From Cyclospora cayetanensis (taxonomy: Eukaryota; Apicomplexa; Conoidasida; Eucoccidiorida; Eimeriidae), in NCBI RefSeq assembly GCF_002999335.1, contig NW_020312447.1, positions 124,001 to 188,000 on the forward strand: a DNA stretch of 64,000 nt. Direction: 5' to 3'. Every line of letters starts with the position of its first letter. Position 1 is the first letter of the stretch. This document shows, piece by piece, positions 23,550 through 36,400 of the stretch. Below the pieces are notes generated by a model. The model had not been told where the DNA came from. It did not search any database and saw only the letters and a program-made list of their open reading frames with translations. The position numbers were made by a program, and so were the translations under genes.

Positions 23550-24616
23550 GCCAGCAAGACCAGTTCATGCTTAGACAGAGAGAGAGAGAATGAACTAGGG
23601 GATTGAGACCGGTAGCAGGTAATTCCCAAGCTTTGAAGGCATTTTGTGCCTGAACGTGTGCTTGGGCAGTGAGCGATCGGGTCTTCAATTGTGCGCACAG
23701 CCCGTCAGCTCTGCTGAGGCGCAACTCAAGGGTTCAAACTTGAAGGGACAGGGAAATTCGATGGGGGCCAGGAGCCAATGTCTAACCGTTGGGTGCCGCT
23801 CTTGATAACCGGTTCGACAAGTGGGACTGGTAAATTCACGCTCGCTGCGGCGTACGACATTTGCGCCCTTTCATCTAGCGGAGAGCGTTATAGAACAAAA
23901 CAGCTCCGATTGTGTTTTATAGGGTGAAAGGCTGCCTATTATTTGGGCATTTCAGCTCGCGAACCTCCCTACGTCCTTGTTGTACGCCTCCTTCCATGCA
24001 GGACATGCTGGGGCTTCACTAACAAGCAGGCACTAGTGGTGCCCTCAAAACTACAAGGGAATACCTACAATTAAACACAAAATATCGAAAATAAGTTTGA
24101 GCAAGTCAGTCTGGATGGGCCTTCAAGAACGCAGATGGAGCACCACATAGGTCACCAGGGTCTCGAGAGGCGCTGGTGCTTTGGCTACTTGCGCTCCAGC
24201 TCCTAGAAAAAAGTTGGAGGCCTGATGACTCAACTTGAGAATGCGAGCGTAGCTTTTATTGAACCTCTACGGTACATTTGCAGGCCAGATGGAATTAAAT
24301 TAAAGGGGCTGACGGAGACCCCCGGCCACGTCTTCCACGAAAGGGGAATCGGCCAACTGGCTTCCCAAGGTGACCTCCCTCCCACCATCACAAAGAGGCT
24401 CAGGGTGGACAACTGGGGAAGGGCCACGCTTCCTGGTGCCATTTACACTGCTTAATTTTTAAACTACGTGCGAATATATATGGCAGAACAAATAAACTGA
24501 ATGCTCAATGCTAAGCCGCCGATTTCACAAAGGCTACCCCGCAGTGAACACGTCAGTTCGTAAAAGCCTCTGCGGGACTTTTATCTGCGCACAAACACTT
24601 AATCATCCATATTATA

Positions 24617-26116
24617 TTACTCATTTGTCAATGCTTCACTCTCTTCGTCGTGGTCGTGTAGCGTCATGTCCTTTCCAGGTCTTCCGCTGGACACCCCATC
24701 CGACGCGTCGCTCAGATTTGCGGTGAAGCTCAGACCATGGACATCTTCCTCGGTCGCTTGGATGTCATCGTCGTTGATGGGTTCAGCTTTCAAGGGACCT
24801 TTCATTCTGAGCTGCTGCCTCTGCAAAAATCGCGTCATGTCTAGCATCTGAAGCCAGCCGTTAACCCTAGCCTGCCTCTGTTGAATTTCTGCTTCTGATA
24901 TATTCTCGATATCACTGGTCGTCACTGGGCCGGAGTACTCTTCTTGCACAAATGGACGCAATTTCAAATCATCAACGCTGATCGGGACGCCTCTTCTTCG
25001 AAGTCTGTTTAACGTCTTGATGCGTCGCTGCTCCTCAAACACGTGGTCGGCCGCTTGCCTCAGCTCTGTCAGTAATTCTGGCAGTTGCATATAGGTCCCA
25101 CGGCCACCTCTGCTGTAGAAAAGCCGCTGGAGGTCACTCAGGGACATTTTTGTGTTGGTCTTCAACAATACGTCAGCTATCGCATCATTAATTACCTCCA
25201 GCGAGCCACTGTACTTTGGACTGCAGCAGAAACAAGAGAACTCGAAGAGGAAGCATGGAGACATAGTATTAGCACACAACCGTTCGTGCGCAAGCTCGTT
25301 ATTGGCATTAACATAAACACGCACGGAAATTGAATGTGTCTTGAAAAGATACGGGAAAGCGCTGCGTTGAATTCCTCCAGTTCTGCTGGATCTTCGGAAG
25401 CTACCTGCAAATGAAAAATAGCAGCACCAAAGTGGTAACAAACTCACGACTTCTGTGAAAAGCTCTACAGAGCCTTATGCAATAAATATACACCTCCTTT
25501 TGCTAGTTAGACGTGTACTATCAGAAGGAACATTCGCGAAGAGCTTGCTGAGCATTCATACCACGGCGCTGGCTGCGGCATTCCACAGCAGCGGGAAGGC
25601 AGCTGATATAAGTGCGTTGGGTTTCTTTGCGTCGGTCTTGCCCTTATCTGCACCCTCAGACTTCTTTCCGTCCTGATACATGTAGAAATACAAAGTGGAG
25701 ATCATTCAAGCAAGACTTTCACCATACGCCCCGATGGCCATCCCCCGCGTAGCCTGCAGCTTCCTTGGCATTGTTGCTGCGTGGCAAGGCGCAGCAACCC
25801 GCCTACCTCAAGTAAAGTGTGGAAGCCCTCGCAAGGAGATTATCATCAGGAAACCACTAAAAAAAAGCACCAGTTATTCAAGAGGTTCACAAATGCGTTC
25901 AAGCCGAATGCCTTTTGCTGTTGGTTCAAGGCTCACTTTTTCTTCAGTGGTCTCTTCCGGGGTGTCATCCCCTGATCCTGTGTCATCGCCTCCTCCACCA
26001 CTGCGCCCCTTGTCTGAAGCATCTGCAAACGAAACAAGGCTTGTTTTGTCTAGCCTCTGCAATGGGACGAGTAAAGGCACCAGAGCCACGAGGAGAGCGA
26101 TCAGAAGGTGAGCCAT
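24617..26116 (-). CDS. Secreted protein of unknown function, four exons
   Basis: Proposed exons: 26116-25937, 25672-25562, 25404-25325 and 25220-24617, phase-consistent at every junction, with a product of about 325 residues. The ATG at 26116 begins a strong signal peptide (MAHLLIALLVALVPLLVPL). A Gly/Asp/Glu/Thr-rich acidic stretch follows, then a lysine-rich piece leading into a hydrophobic segment (ALISAAFPLLWNAAASAV). The C-terminal 230 residues are charged and probably helical (EVINDAIADVLLKTNTK, IENISEAEIQQRQARVNGWL), ending in an acidic tail. There are almost no cysteines, so it is not a SAG-type surface antigen. It may be a secreted coccidian effector such as a dense-granule protein; this is inference from architecture only. 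It lies in repeat-poor DNA and lacks the homopolymers seen elsewhere. Confidence 0.62.
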
Positions 26117-27212
26117 GGCGCTGCTGAACAGGCACCCCTGGGGAGCGTCCGCGGCGATTTAATGCAATGCAGGTATTAGTATAGATGAAGTTAAGGACTA
26201 AACAACCATGGGGGTGCAAGCGTCTATTTACTGATCCCTCAACTAGGGGATTGGAAGCACCTGCCCCGTGTTCCTCTCTGCATGAATCAAATCAAGTGGG
26301 AGAAGAAACTTAGAAAATAAACTCTACCAAAGCACTCTAATGCTGCTGTATGCAGAATGCAGAGATATAAGCAAGGCTCGAAAGGGAGGGTTCCCCTGCC
26401 CTGGTGAGCGCCGTGAGCCGCTTCTCTTGGGGGAGGCGGCGACCCCCACCGTATCTGCCCCGTTAACGAGTCTTGGGGCTATGCGGTTATGTCTTAAAAA
26501 TAGAGAAAAGTGCCAAGAACAAACTTCGCATAAACAGGAGGCAATCGGCCTCGCTCTGGGCACGGGTACATGGCTGTGTGAGCAGCTGCCAGCTGCCCTT
26601 GCTGCCCCCTTTGTGGGGGTAGATGAGTCCTCCGGCGCCTCGGGCTGTGCTTAACGCTGCTATCTGGGTGCTTTTAAGTAAATTGCATAATGACAGCGGG
26701 TTTTTATGGAAGCAGACGCGGGGCACCATTAGGGAAGGCGCATCTTGACCCCCTGGCAATCGAGAGGTGTGCACAGCACTGTATGCGGCGGCTGCAGCCG
26801 CTGGCGTGCTTCTACAAGGCGCTACCTTCTTCTGAAAGATATTCTCGAACATAGCCTACAGCGAGAGACGCTTTTGCAGGGGATTCGCCTTCACACACGC
26901 GGCCCTTACCCTGCTACACAGACATATGCATAAAAGACACACCTACAAGATCTGCTGCAGTGGCAGCGTAGGCAGCACTGCCATCCCCGCGACAGCTGAA
27001 ATGGCATCATGAGCTGAACACGCAACAATCTGCGCAGAGCGAAGGTATCTGTTTCCGTGCAACCATAGACATCTCGACAATGGAACGTTCAGCACCTGCC
27101 TGCAACGGCACGCGGGCGGAACGCTTCCAATACCCAGTCAGTTGTGCTCCTTCACTCCTTTAAAACAAGTGCTGACCTCCATGAGACGCATTCACACACA
27201 CCCTCATGACAG
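26117..27212. other. Intergenic between divergent genes
   Basis: Divergent spacer between the secreted-protein gene (minus) and MnmE (plus), so both promoters should lie here. No gene was recognised. Confidence 0.5.
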
Positions 27213-30200
27213 ATGCGGAAGTTCATATGTCTGGGGGGTACACAACGCCTGCGGGTGCTAGAGCGGTTGTTAGTGACGGTGCTGCTGCCGCTCCTTCTCC
27301 TGCTCCTGCTCCTTTGCATCTCCCCTGTTATCTGCAGCAACACCAGCCTGCAGCATACGGTGGCAGGCACGCCGAGCAGCCATACTTCCGAAAGAGGCGG
27401 GGGTTTTTTCAGGCGCTGCTTTGAAACTCCCAGCAGCAGCAACAATTTACTCCCATGTATCGCATTCCAAGCAAAATCCCCGGGGCGAAGTGCTGTCCGC
27501 ACCTCGCTGCAATGTCGCTTTCTCTGGAAGGCCTCCTCTGCTTTGGGGGCCCCTTCTGCAGCTTCTTTATGTCTTACGTTCCCTCGAGCGTCTGCCGCAG
27601 GCAGTGCACCAGCAACAGCGGAGGAGGGGTTTGCCTGCGCGGATGTGGATGCGGCTGTGAACAAAGGGCCTTTCAGTGGCGTGCTTGCCCAGCAGCAGCA
27701 GCCCAGGCTTTCCTTGACTCTAGATGACTCGACGATTTATGCGTTAAGCAGCAGAGGAAACTGCCCTTCTGCGGCTGCTGCTGCCGCTCAGGGAGCATCT
27801 GCTGTCGCTGTCTGGAGGCTCAGCGGACCGCTTTCAGCCTTCATGCTGCAGCTGCTACAGGTTCGTCCGCGGCAGCTGCAGGAGATGCTCCAGCACATGA
27901 GACATTGCATGCGTTGCGGCGCGTACAGGGATCCATGCCCCGTGCATTTTCCAGCCGTTGCGAGCAGCGGCAACGGCAGTGGGAAGAGCAGCAATTGCTG
28001 CTGTGCTTCGCTGCAGCTGCCGTCTATTCCGCCGCCTGGGCAGGTGCGAGTTGCCGCTATCTCAGACTTCTTCAGAGGGGGAGTCCTCTTCGATGAGGCT
28101 CTTCTGCTCTTTTTCAGAGGCCCCAAGTCAGCAACTGGTAATCCAGAAGTCTTAACTGTCGCAGCACTTGCGGCGGATCACAGACTTGGGCGTGAGCGCA
28201 TTAGAGTGCCCTCCTCGCTGTGGTTTGAAAGGGGGAGTCCTCAAGGCTTGTGACAGCTCAGACTGAGCGTTTCAGGCTTGTGTGTTCAGGCGAAGATGTG
28301 GCGGAGGTTCACTCACACGGCGGACGGGGAACGATCGAGGCTCTCTACGACTTCTTTGCTGAGTCGCAGCGACGCGCGGGGGGCCTTAGAGGGCCTCCTG
28401 CCCTCCCGATTCCCCAGGCACCAAGGGCAGGGGGCCCCGGGGCCCCCAGCGAGGGGCTTTGTTCACTAAAAGATCTTTACAAGGACCTCCTATCGGCAGA
28501 CGACAGTCGCCTTCCCCTAGAATCAGAAGAACTGCTCCTGCAGCAGCAAGAGACGCTGCAAACGCGGCCGGAGGTGTGCTGTTGCGAAGAACGGCTTTTC
28601 CAGCTTCTCTTGAGGAGATTCCTTGCGCAGCAACAATTGCAGCAGCAGCAGCAGCAACAGCAGCAACAATTGCAGCAGCAACAACAGCAGCAGCAACAAC
28701 AGCAGCAGTGCGCAGCGTCGAAAACTGCTGCGGCATCCACAGGTACCTGCGTGTGCAGGAGCACAGCAGGGGGTCTGGGAGGTTCCCACGGGGCCTCCTT
28801 TTTTCGGTTGGCGTATCCAGGAGAATTCGCTTTGCGGTCTTTCTTAAACGGAAAGAAGACGCTGCATCAGCTGCACGCTCTAGGGGCCTTGCTTAATGTA
28901 AGGCCGAGGCTCCCCCGTACAGCCTAGGCTCCCGTAGGGAGCGCAGACACTCTGATGCTCTCGACTTCACCCCTTCCTTTCTAAGCCCGACCGGCCGTAA
29001 CCCCCGCATTGTTGCTACCCAGCAACCCTGCTACTTTGGAGCAGTGCTTTCTTGTAGAGAGAAGTTTCCCCTACAAGGGGTTCTGTTATGGCTCGCATGG
29101 TGCGTGTATGTACAGGCTCGGGGTCCTCGGCAGCTGGAAAGCGCGTTCCGACGGCTTCGGGGTAGAGATGCAGCAGGAGAGAGGGCGCGTTGTCTAAGAA
29201 CGTGGCGTGCGTCGCTCGTAGATGCTCTGGGGGCGCTCGAGGCCGCCTTGGCCATAGGAGATGACCAGCAGCAAACTGCGGCAGCTGCGGCTACAGAAGC
29301 AGCCGCAGCAGCAGAGCCTGCCGTGTTTCAAGTGCTGAGCGAGCTGCGCAAGGAACTGCACAAATTGGAGGCGCGTCGAGAAGTGGAAGAGGGGCATCGA
29401 CTGCTTCTTCTTGGGGCCCCCAATGCTGGTACTTGAAATAAGCTCTGAACTCCCCTAGCGGTATATTATCGTGCAAGCAAGCACCTGGGATCCGATTTTT
29501 TGGCCTTGTGTGGCCTAGCGCCTTCTTTAGAGACCTAGCCCGACGCCTCCTATTTGGAGCATGCAGAACGCACGCAAAGCCGCCTGAAGCGTGGGGTGAG
29601 GGGAAGGGGGGAGTCACAGCGCCTGAAGCAGGAAACTCGCCTTCTTCTGTGCGTTTGTCAGGCAAAAGCAGCCTGTACAACCGGCTGGTGGGCTCCGATG
29701 CCGCAATCGTCTCTTGCGCTGCGGGGACGACACGAGATGTTCTCAGCAGTACGCTGTGCTGCAGCCGAGGCGGAAGGGAAACGGTCCGCCTGGTGCTCTC
29801 CGACTGCGCAGGACTGAGACGTGCTGGCCGTGCTACACATGCGCATGCGAAGTCGCCTCCTAGTGGTGCTGCTGATGACAGGATCTGCACTATTGAGGCC
29901 GAGGGGATGCGCCGCACCGTTGCCGCAGCGAGAGACAGCGACTTCCTTCTGCTAGTTTTGGAAGCCCCTAGACGGCAGCAGCAGTCGCAGCAGCAGTCGC
30001 AGCAGCATCAGGACGCGCTGCTGATGCACCTGCGGCAGCAGCTGCTGCAGTTGGGGGAGGCTCTGAGAGACATTCTAGGCAGCAGACCAGAAGGCGCAAA
30101 GAAGCCTCGCGTATTTCTTGTCGTGAATAAAATGGACTTGCTCCAGGAGCTGCAAATTAGTGGGGGCGGCGGGGACGGCAAAAAGAACAACAGCACCGAC

Positions 30201-31012
30201 AGCAGGGGAAGCTGCAACAGGTCCATCCCTGCAACAACACCCCACCCCTCGCAGCAAGAGGCGGGAGAGCAACTGGGAGCAGCACCGGCTTTGCTGGCAC
30301 AACTGGACGAGAGTCTGGAGCGCCTGCTCCCTGCCGAGGTGCTGCCTCTTCTGGTGCCTCTAAGGAAAACTGCTCTGGACGCGAGGGCAGATGAGGTCCG
30401 TCAAGGGTTTCATCAATGCACGAGTAGCCCCTCCGAAAGGAATTCTCACGACAGCCGGCTTCACCCGAGGATATTACCTGTCTCGTGTCTTACGGGCTTT
30501 AATATCCAGCGACTGATGCAGTGGATACACAGAAGCAGCACCAGCAACAACAATGCCACCACTGGGGATAGCGGCCGCAACAACACCATCATCAGTAACA
30601 GCCTTAGCGACAGCGGCGATGAGGCTTTGTTTTGTCTAGAAAGGCAGCGCGCCCTACTCAGTGAGTTGGTGGAGGTTCTGGAACACTTCTTTGGGATTGA
30701 TGCATTGGAAGAAAAGATACAAGATCTCAGGTGGGTGCCTAACTCCCTCAGCCCTACTTGAGCGTGGTGGTTTCGTATAGCTAGCTAGAGCTTCTCCGTC
30801 CACACTTGCTGCTCCCGCCTCTCGACAACCCCAAAGTGACCCTTTCCCTCCCCCTCACCCCCCTTGTTCGCGCAGTGCGCAGTAGTAACCAGGTTAAACG
30901 CGCGTGTGCCTGCAGTTTCGCCATGCGGCTGCTCGGGGAACTCACGGGCATAGAGTGGCGGCCTGAGGAGGCCGTCGAGGTTATTCAAAACAACTTCTGT
31001 CTTGGCAAGTAG
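27213..31012 (+). CDS. mnmE: tRNA-modifying GTPase MnmE (TrmE/GTPBP3), probably apicoplast-targeted
   Basis: Five exons: 27213-28137, about 28257-28897, 29116-29428, 29662-30730 and 30916-31012. With MnmG, MnmE makes the cmnm5/tau-m5 modification at wobble U34 of organellar tRNAs. Visible parts: N-terminal tetrahydrofolate-binding domain (DDSTIYALSSRG, FRGGVLFDEALLLFFRGPKS, GEDVAEVHSHGG); helical domain (GEFALRSFLNGKKTLHQLHA); an inserted Ras-like G domain with P-loop GAPNAGKSSLYNRL, GTTRDV, DCAGLR (usually DTAGLR) and NKMDLL; and C-terminal LLGELTGIEW ending FCLGK, the catalytic-Cys tail of the family. The ATG at 27213 gives a very hydrophobic leader (LLVTVLLPLLLLLLLLCIS) plus a Ser/Arg-rich stretch, typical of apicoplast targeting. 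A poly-Gln run interrupts the helical domain and Gln/Asn-rich inserts interrupt the G domain. The first intron's acceptor is the least certain. Confidence 0.93.
28628..28709 (+). repeat. CAG/CAA tract coding poly-Gln in MnmE
   Basis: A run of CAG and CAA codons giving about 26 nearly uninterrupted glutamines. It lies before the conserved GEFALRSFLNGK segment of MnmE. Confidence 0.92.
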
Positions 31013-31677
31013 CCGCGGTTACACCTCTCGCTGAACACCAGTGTATGCTTTAGGATTTATGCCTGCTGTATCTTGCAAACACGAGTCAGCAGGTCTCGAA
31101 GGATAGAGCCCCCTACCGTCCAAAGCCTCTACACGTAAATCTTTCAACAAGATATTTCACGGCATCGAGATGCCGATCTCTAAGAAACAGGTTTTTTGTA
31201 GAGAGCACCCAGTCGGGGGTGGGAGGGCACACACATGTAGGCCTTGAAGACCTCCTGTGGAACTTAAAAGACTAATTTTTTGAACAAAAAAAAGCTTCAG
31301 TGGATCGAAGTGTTTGTGTGTGCGTGTGTATGCACTTTACTTGAAAGGCAAATACAGCAAACCGCCAAATGCCACAGCGGTCCCCTTTAAGGTCCCAACT
31401 TGGGGCCCCCCAGGCAGAGGGCCTCCCTCTCGTGGAGCAGGGGGCCTCTACGAGTGGGTGCCGCCCTTTAGTTTCAAGTACGTACATTGCCGCGTGAGTC
31501 TCAGAAGAGTCTCCTATCCAAATACACGCCTACGCTTTAACAAGTCCCCAGAGACACCCCCAGAAAGCCACACTGGCCTGGAGCAGGAGGCCCCCCGGTA
31601 AAGGCGCGCGCAAAAGTATCCTGAGTAGCTTGCTTACCCCGTAAAGGGTGAGCCTCTCCACAAGGCAGATTCTGTGG

Positions 31678-33403
31678 TCAATTGGATGCGGGCTTTGAGA
31701 GCAGGAAGGCTGCGACGTCCTCCCTAGTCGAGAACTCCTGAGCACATGCATACAGAAACGCACACACACAGACGCATATACACACATACACATACAGAGT
31801 ATTTGCAAACCTGAAGGCTTTGTGACGACTGCATCCTGTGATGCTCCGGTGCCGCAAGTTACTCCTTGATCACTAAATAGAGAGGAAGAGGATTGGATTG
31901 GCTGCTCAAAGGGTTTGGGGGGCTGTTTTACGCGAGTCCACTGATCCACATGGAGACTCTCAACTTGAAAGAAGACTCCCCGAGAGGGCTCCGTGTCAGT
32001 GGCTGCTGCTGCTGCAGTGAGAGACACCAGCCACTGCAAACCCTTGGAGGCCCCCCGGCTGCCGCCTCCCCCCCTTTTAAGGGCCTTTCTGAGCCGCCTG
32101 GCCTCCCCGAGAGGCATTTGGCGAGTTTCGCACTGCACGCGAACATTTGAAGCGCAGGATCTGCTCGCGGGAAAGAATGCATGGCCATAAATGGAATATC
32201 CCCATGCCTTACACACGCTAAAGACAGGGCGCACACGCATGCAGACTTTTGACGCTTTATTTAGCTCGTACCTTAAGGCCTTGCTTGAGCAGGAGAGCTC
32301 TAAGGTGGAAGGCCGCGTGCAGCAACTGCGGCTGCTGGGGGGGGTAGCAAAGCAGCACATGCGGCAACGTCCACCCTGCTGCTGCATCCTGAAGGCTATT
32401 GCTGGTGCTGCAATTGTTTGTGCTGCAGCAGCAGCTCCGGTGGGAGCTGCTGCTTGCGCTGCTGCTGCTGCTGGTCGTCGTGGCGTTGCCGCTGCCGCTG
32501 CCGCTGCTGCTCCCCGTACCGGCCTTGTTGCCGTTCTTCGGGTTGTTGGTGCTACTGCAGTTCGACTCGCTCCATACAGGCGTAAGCGCAGCGGCAGCAG
32601 CAGCTGCTGCTGCCGCTGCGCTTGCGGATTCTGGTTGCTGCTGCTGAATGTACAGAAGCCTCGAGCAGAGGCAGTCGAGATCTAACTCAACGAAGAAGGA
32701 GAACTCGGCAGTGTCAGCCGCTTCTCTGCCCTGCCCCTGTCGTTCGAAAGCACTGCACCTGCCTCCAATTGCAAACACCTCGCGAAGCTTAGGCTGCAGC
32801 GGCAGCTGCTGTTGCTTCGCTTGCTTGTGCTGCTGCTGCTGCTGCTGCTGCTTGTGTAGCTGCTGCTGCTGCAGCGAGGAACCGACAATGCAGAAGAAGA
32901 GGCCTGAATCGAAGCTGCTGCGGTCCAAGGGCAGCAACAAGGAGAACTGGAGTTGCTGCTGCTGCTGAAAACCCTCGAGCTCCTGCAGCAAATGCTGCAA
33001 CAGCAGCAGACGCTGCAGCTGCTCCTCAATGCTGCGATGAAGCACCAGAGGCAGCTCGACAGACACACCATCCTCCTCCGGCGAAGTCGCGGCAGGAACC
33101 GAATGACGAGGACTTGCAGTCTCCTCACTGGGGTGCAGCAGAGGTCTCGCGTGAGCCGTAAACTCCGCCGCATTATCGCTGCGACACACACACCCCAAAT
33201 CACGGTCTTATCCCCTGCAGAAACGAAGGGCCTTTTACTGTGAATCCTGAGCGCTCTACCCACATTTGCGCACGACCGCTTAGCGATTGAGCTCCCAGTG
33301 CCTCACAACGGCAGCGTTAGAAGCTTCCACAGTCTTTCGCTTCTCTCCTTCAGGCCAGGAGACGGCTCTTGCGTCAGGAAACCCCGCATCACCTCGTCCT
33401 GCG

Positions 33404-33449
<46 letters not shown>

Positions 33450-36400
33450 CTGCTGCTGGGGCTCTAGGGAAGGCGAATCGAAGTCGATGCCTCCAAAGCC
33501 GAGGGCATCAACGGCCTGCAGCTGCTGCAGCAGAAGCTCTGCCGTGAGGAGTCCACCGGCAGCTGTTGCGCGTAGCCAACAGTCGAACGACAGCACAGAC
33601 TCTGGCGGCACCTGAGCAGGCAATCGAGGCCGTAAGCTCTAGCATTCTCGAGAAAGCACATCCACCCACGCAGAGATTGCAGTCGAAACGCAGCGTGCAG
33701 GAAAAGAGTAGGAACCCCGACGGGCGAAGAGGTTGTCGGGGGTAGGAGAAGCTGAGCGGAGTGAGCGGGGGAGAAGGGGTGAGGCGGAGAGCTTTTCGGT
33801 GGCTTACATCAAAAGCGAATTCCAGGATGACCGGTAAGAACGACGCACAGGTCCATACGAGTGCCAGGTGTTGGTGAGACTCCTCTGCTACCGCTGCTGC
33901 TGCGGCAGCTGCAGGCGCAAGGATATCTGCTGCTGCAGCAACCACATCGGCCTCAAAGAAGGCAGCGACAACAGGAGGAGGCAGCTCCAGGGCACCCCCC
34001 CACGACTCGACGGTGTGGCGATGCAGCTGCAAGTAATAGCAACACGACGCAGTCCGCTCGGGCTGCAGCAGCAAGGGGAGCACACGCGAGCAGCGATAAG
34101 TATCCCCGATGTAAAAGGCCTTGCGCACTGGGAACCTGCTGTGAGGAGACTCTGCCGCTGCTGCGGCAGCCGCTGCCGCAGGCAGCAGAGAGAACGGCAA
34201 GTACATGGGAGTAGCGGCTGCCCCTAGCACGCGGTACAAGGAGCCAGGAAGACACATGCCTCGCTCCCTCATGTTTGTTGCTGCTGCTGTTGCTGCTGCC
34301 GCCACTGCCCCCACTGAAGGACCTGCAGGCAGGAGGGGAGGAGTCGAAGAAGCACACGAGGCGCTGCTGCCACTGGTACTCGGACGCTGTGTCTGCGTCT
34401 GCGGGAGCTGCTGCTGAGGCTCAGCCGTTTCAGCTGCCGCTTCCACTGCTGCAGAAGCAAGTCCAGACTCTGTTACCGACGGCACCGGCTCGCTTGAGAC
34501 AGGGGAGAGAGGCAGATTTGCTGAACAAGCTGCTGCCGTCGCTGCATCTGCAGCGGCTACGGCTGCTGCAGTTGCTGCCGCGTGCAGGTCACTAATGGCC
34601 AGTGCAGCGTGGAAGGAGAGACAATTGAAGGGGATACACAATTCTGGCAAGCCGTTCTGCAGGGTCGTCTTTCCCCCCTTGCTGCTGGAGCTGCTGCTAG
34701 TGCTAGTGCTAGTGCTGCTAGTGCTAGTGCTGCTGCTAGAGCTAGTGCTGCTGCTAGAGCTAGTGCTGCTGCTAGAGCTGCTGAAGCTAGAGCCAGTGCT
34801 GCTGCTAGAGCTAGTGCTGCTGCTAGAGCTAGTGCTGCTGCTAGAAACGCTGCTGCTAGAGCTAGTGATGCTGCTAGAAACGCTGCTGCTAGAGCTGCTG
34901 CTGCTAAAGCTGCTAGAGCTGCTAGTGCTGCTTCGTGTCTGCCCACCAGCAGCAGCAGCAGCAGCAGGACGCAGCAAAGGGAACTCCATCGGGCGAAAAA
35001 TGCCCACAGATTGTTTGAGAGCGGCCAGAGACGCAGGAGACAAACGAGGAAGGGGCGCCAGAGACAGAGAGGCTGCAGCAGAAGGGGAGAGGGAGTTCTC
35101 CAGTGAGCCTCCTGAAGAACAGCAACCATCCACATGCGCAAAATCACACACACGCGAATCTCGTATGGGCAGTCCTCCGAGCATGCGTCCAGCGTCACTG
35201 AGCGACTCGATGTAGCAAGGAAAAAGAAAGGCATGGAAGTGAGATAGAGCATCACGTGCAGGCGCCCTTGCATGCGTGGCGTGATGCATCCTGAGGGTTT
35301 AGCGTTTGCGGACCAGCGGTGCTCGTTCGGTGGTTGTGAAGGATGAGCAGCTGCTGCTGCAGCCTCAAGCAGCTCTGGAGATGCGCAAGAGCCTTGGGCA
35401 GTTGCAGGTCAAGTGGCAGAAGTGCAGGAAGCGTTCTGAGGGGAGCTCCCCGCTGCTGCAGCAGCAGTTGCGCCTGCTGGCAAAGCAAGTCCAGCAGGCA
35501 CTGCCTCAGCTGCTCCGTCAAGCCTCCCCCCGGCTGCAGCGCAGCAAACAATCTGTGCGGAGACCGCTCTGTGGGGGTCTGCAGGTGCAGCGAACAGCGG
35601 CTTCTGCAATCGCCGTCGAGGCACCCCTCCCCCCCAAAGGGAGGCTTGGTGGGGAGGCGTGGATGACTACTCCAGTGCTGCTCCTTATTACTGTTCTAAA
35701 TTGGAGAGTGGAAGAAGCTGCGTCATCGATAGGCTGCTGCGTCTCGCTTGCGAGCTTACGATCGCCAGTTTTTGGGCGTTGGCAGAGAAGAATTCCAGTG
35801 CACGATGCGGGGTGACTGACTGCCGCAACAGCAGTGCAACCGTCTGCACTGCCTCTGGCCCGAAGGGCGACTCCCGCAGCAGATGGAAAACCTGCAAAGT
35901 GAGGCACCGCTCGCCACCGCAAAAGGAGCCTCAAGAGAGACACGCATGCGAGGAGGGTCTTCAGGAAAGGGCGCAGGCGCTGCAAGGCGCTCTGCGAAGA
36001 TTCCAGCTTACGGGAGTGAACGGAGAGATCAGTGCCGGCTCTTCCTCAGGCTTTATAGGGCTTTGGGGGCCCCTCCCACCCCTAGCGGCGTCGCAATAAA
36101 ACGGAAGAATCGTCTCTCTAGGAGGAGGGGATAAGAAGAAGTCGAGAGACAGGATATCCTTCGCCAAGGGGCGCTTGCTGGGATCGCGCTGCAGCAGAGG
36201 CGCCAGCACACGCCCAATAATCGGCGGAACATATCGGCAGACAAACCCCAACAGATCAAAGTCATCCTCTTCCAATGCTGCTGCTCCTGGTGTTGCTGCT
36301 CCTCCTGCTCCTGCAGCGGCGGCTCGAGCCGCTGCACGCTGCTGCTTTTCCTGTGCCTTCTTCTGCTTCAGTTTTTGCCGCATCTCGTGCTTCAGCTGTT

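Larger units (their letters stand above)
15092..24616. other. Long repeat-poor region with almost no recognisable genes
   Basis: About 9.5 kb of balanced-composition DNA almost free of CAG runs. Open frames are short and without motifs; several begin with TTG and are not credible. It contains the large inverted repeat at 17802-20222, a hairpin at 21970, and one possible C-terminal coding exon at 23280-23549, each listed separately. The first few hundred bases should include the NAXE promoter. Confidence 0.6.

Noticed and set aside
25695..26111. Plus-strand frame of 138 codons
   Set aside because: Antisense to the first exon and intron of the secreted four-exon gene, whose splice phases agree on the minus strand.
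28630..28710. Possible CRISPR-like regular repeat
   Set aside because: A simple CAG/CAA codon run with no spacers, in a eukaryotic coding exon.
34557..35273. Minus-strand Leu/Ala-rich frame and matching plus-strand frames over 34.6-35.2 kb
   Set aside because: Alternative frames of the 18-base Ser-coding repeat in the GCN2-like kinase; such repeats are open in several frames.
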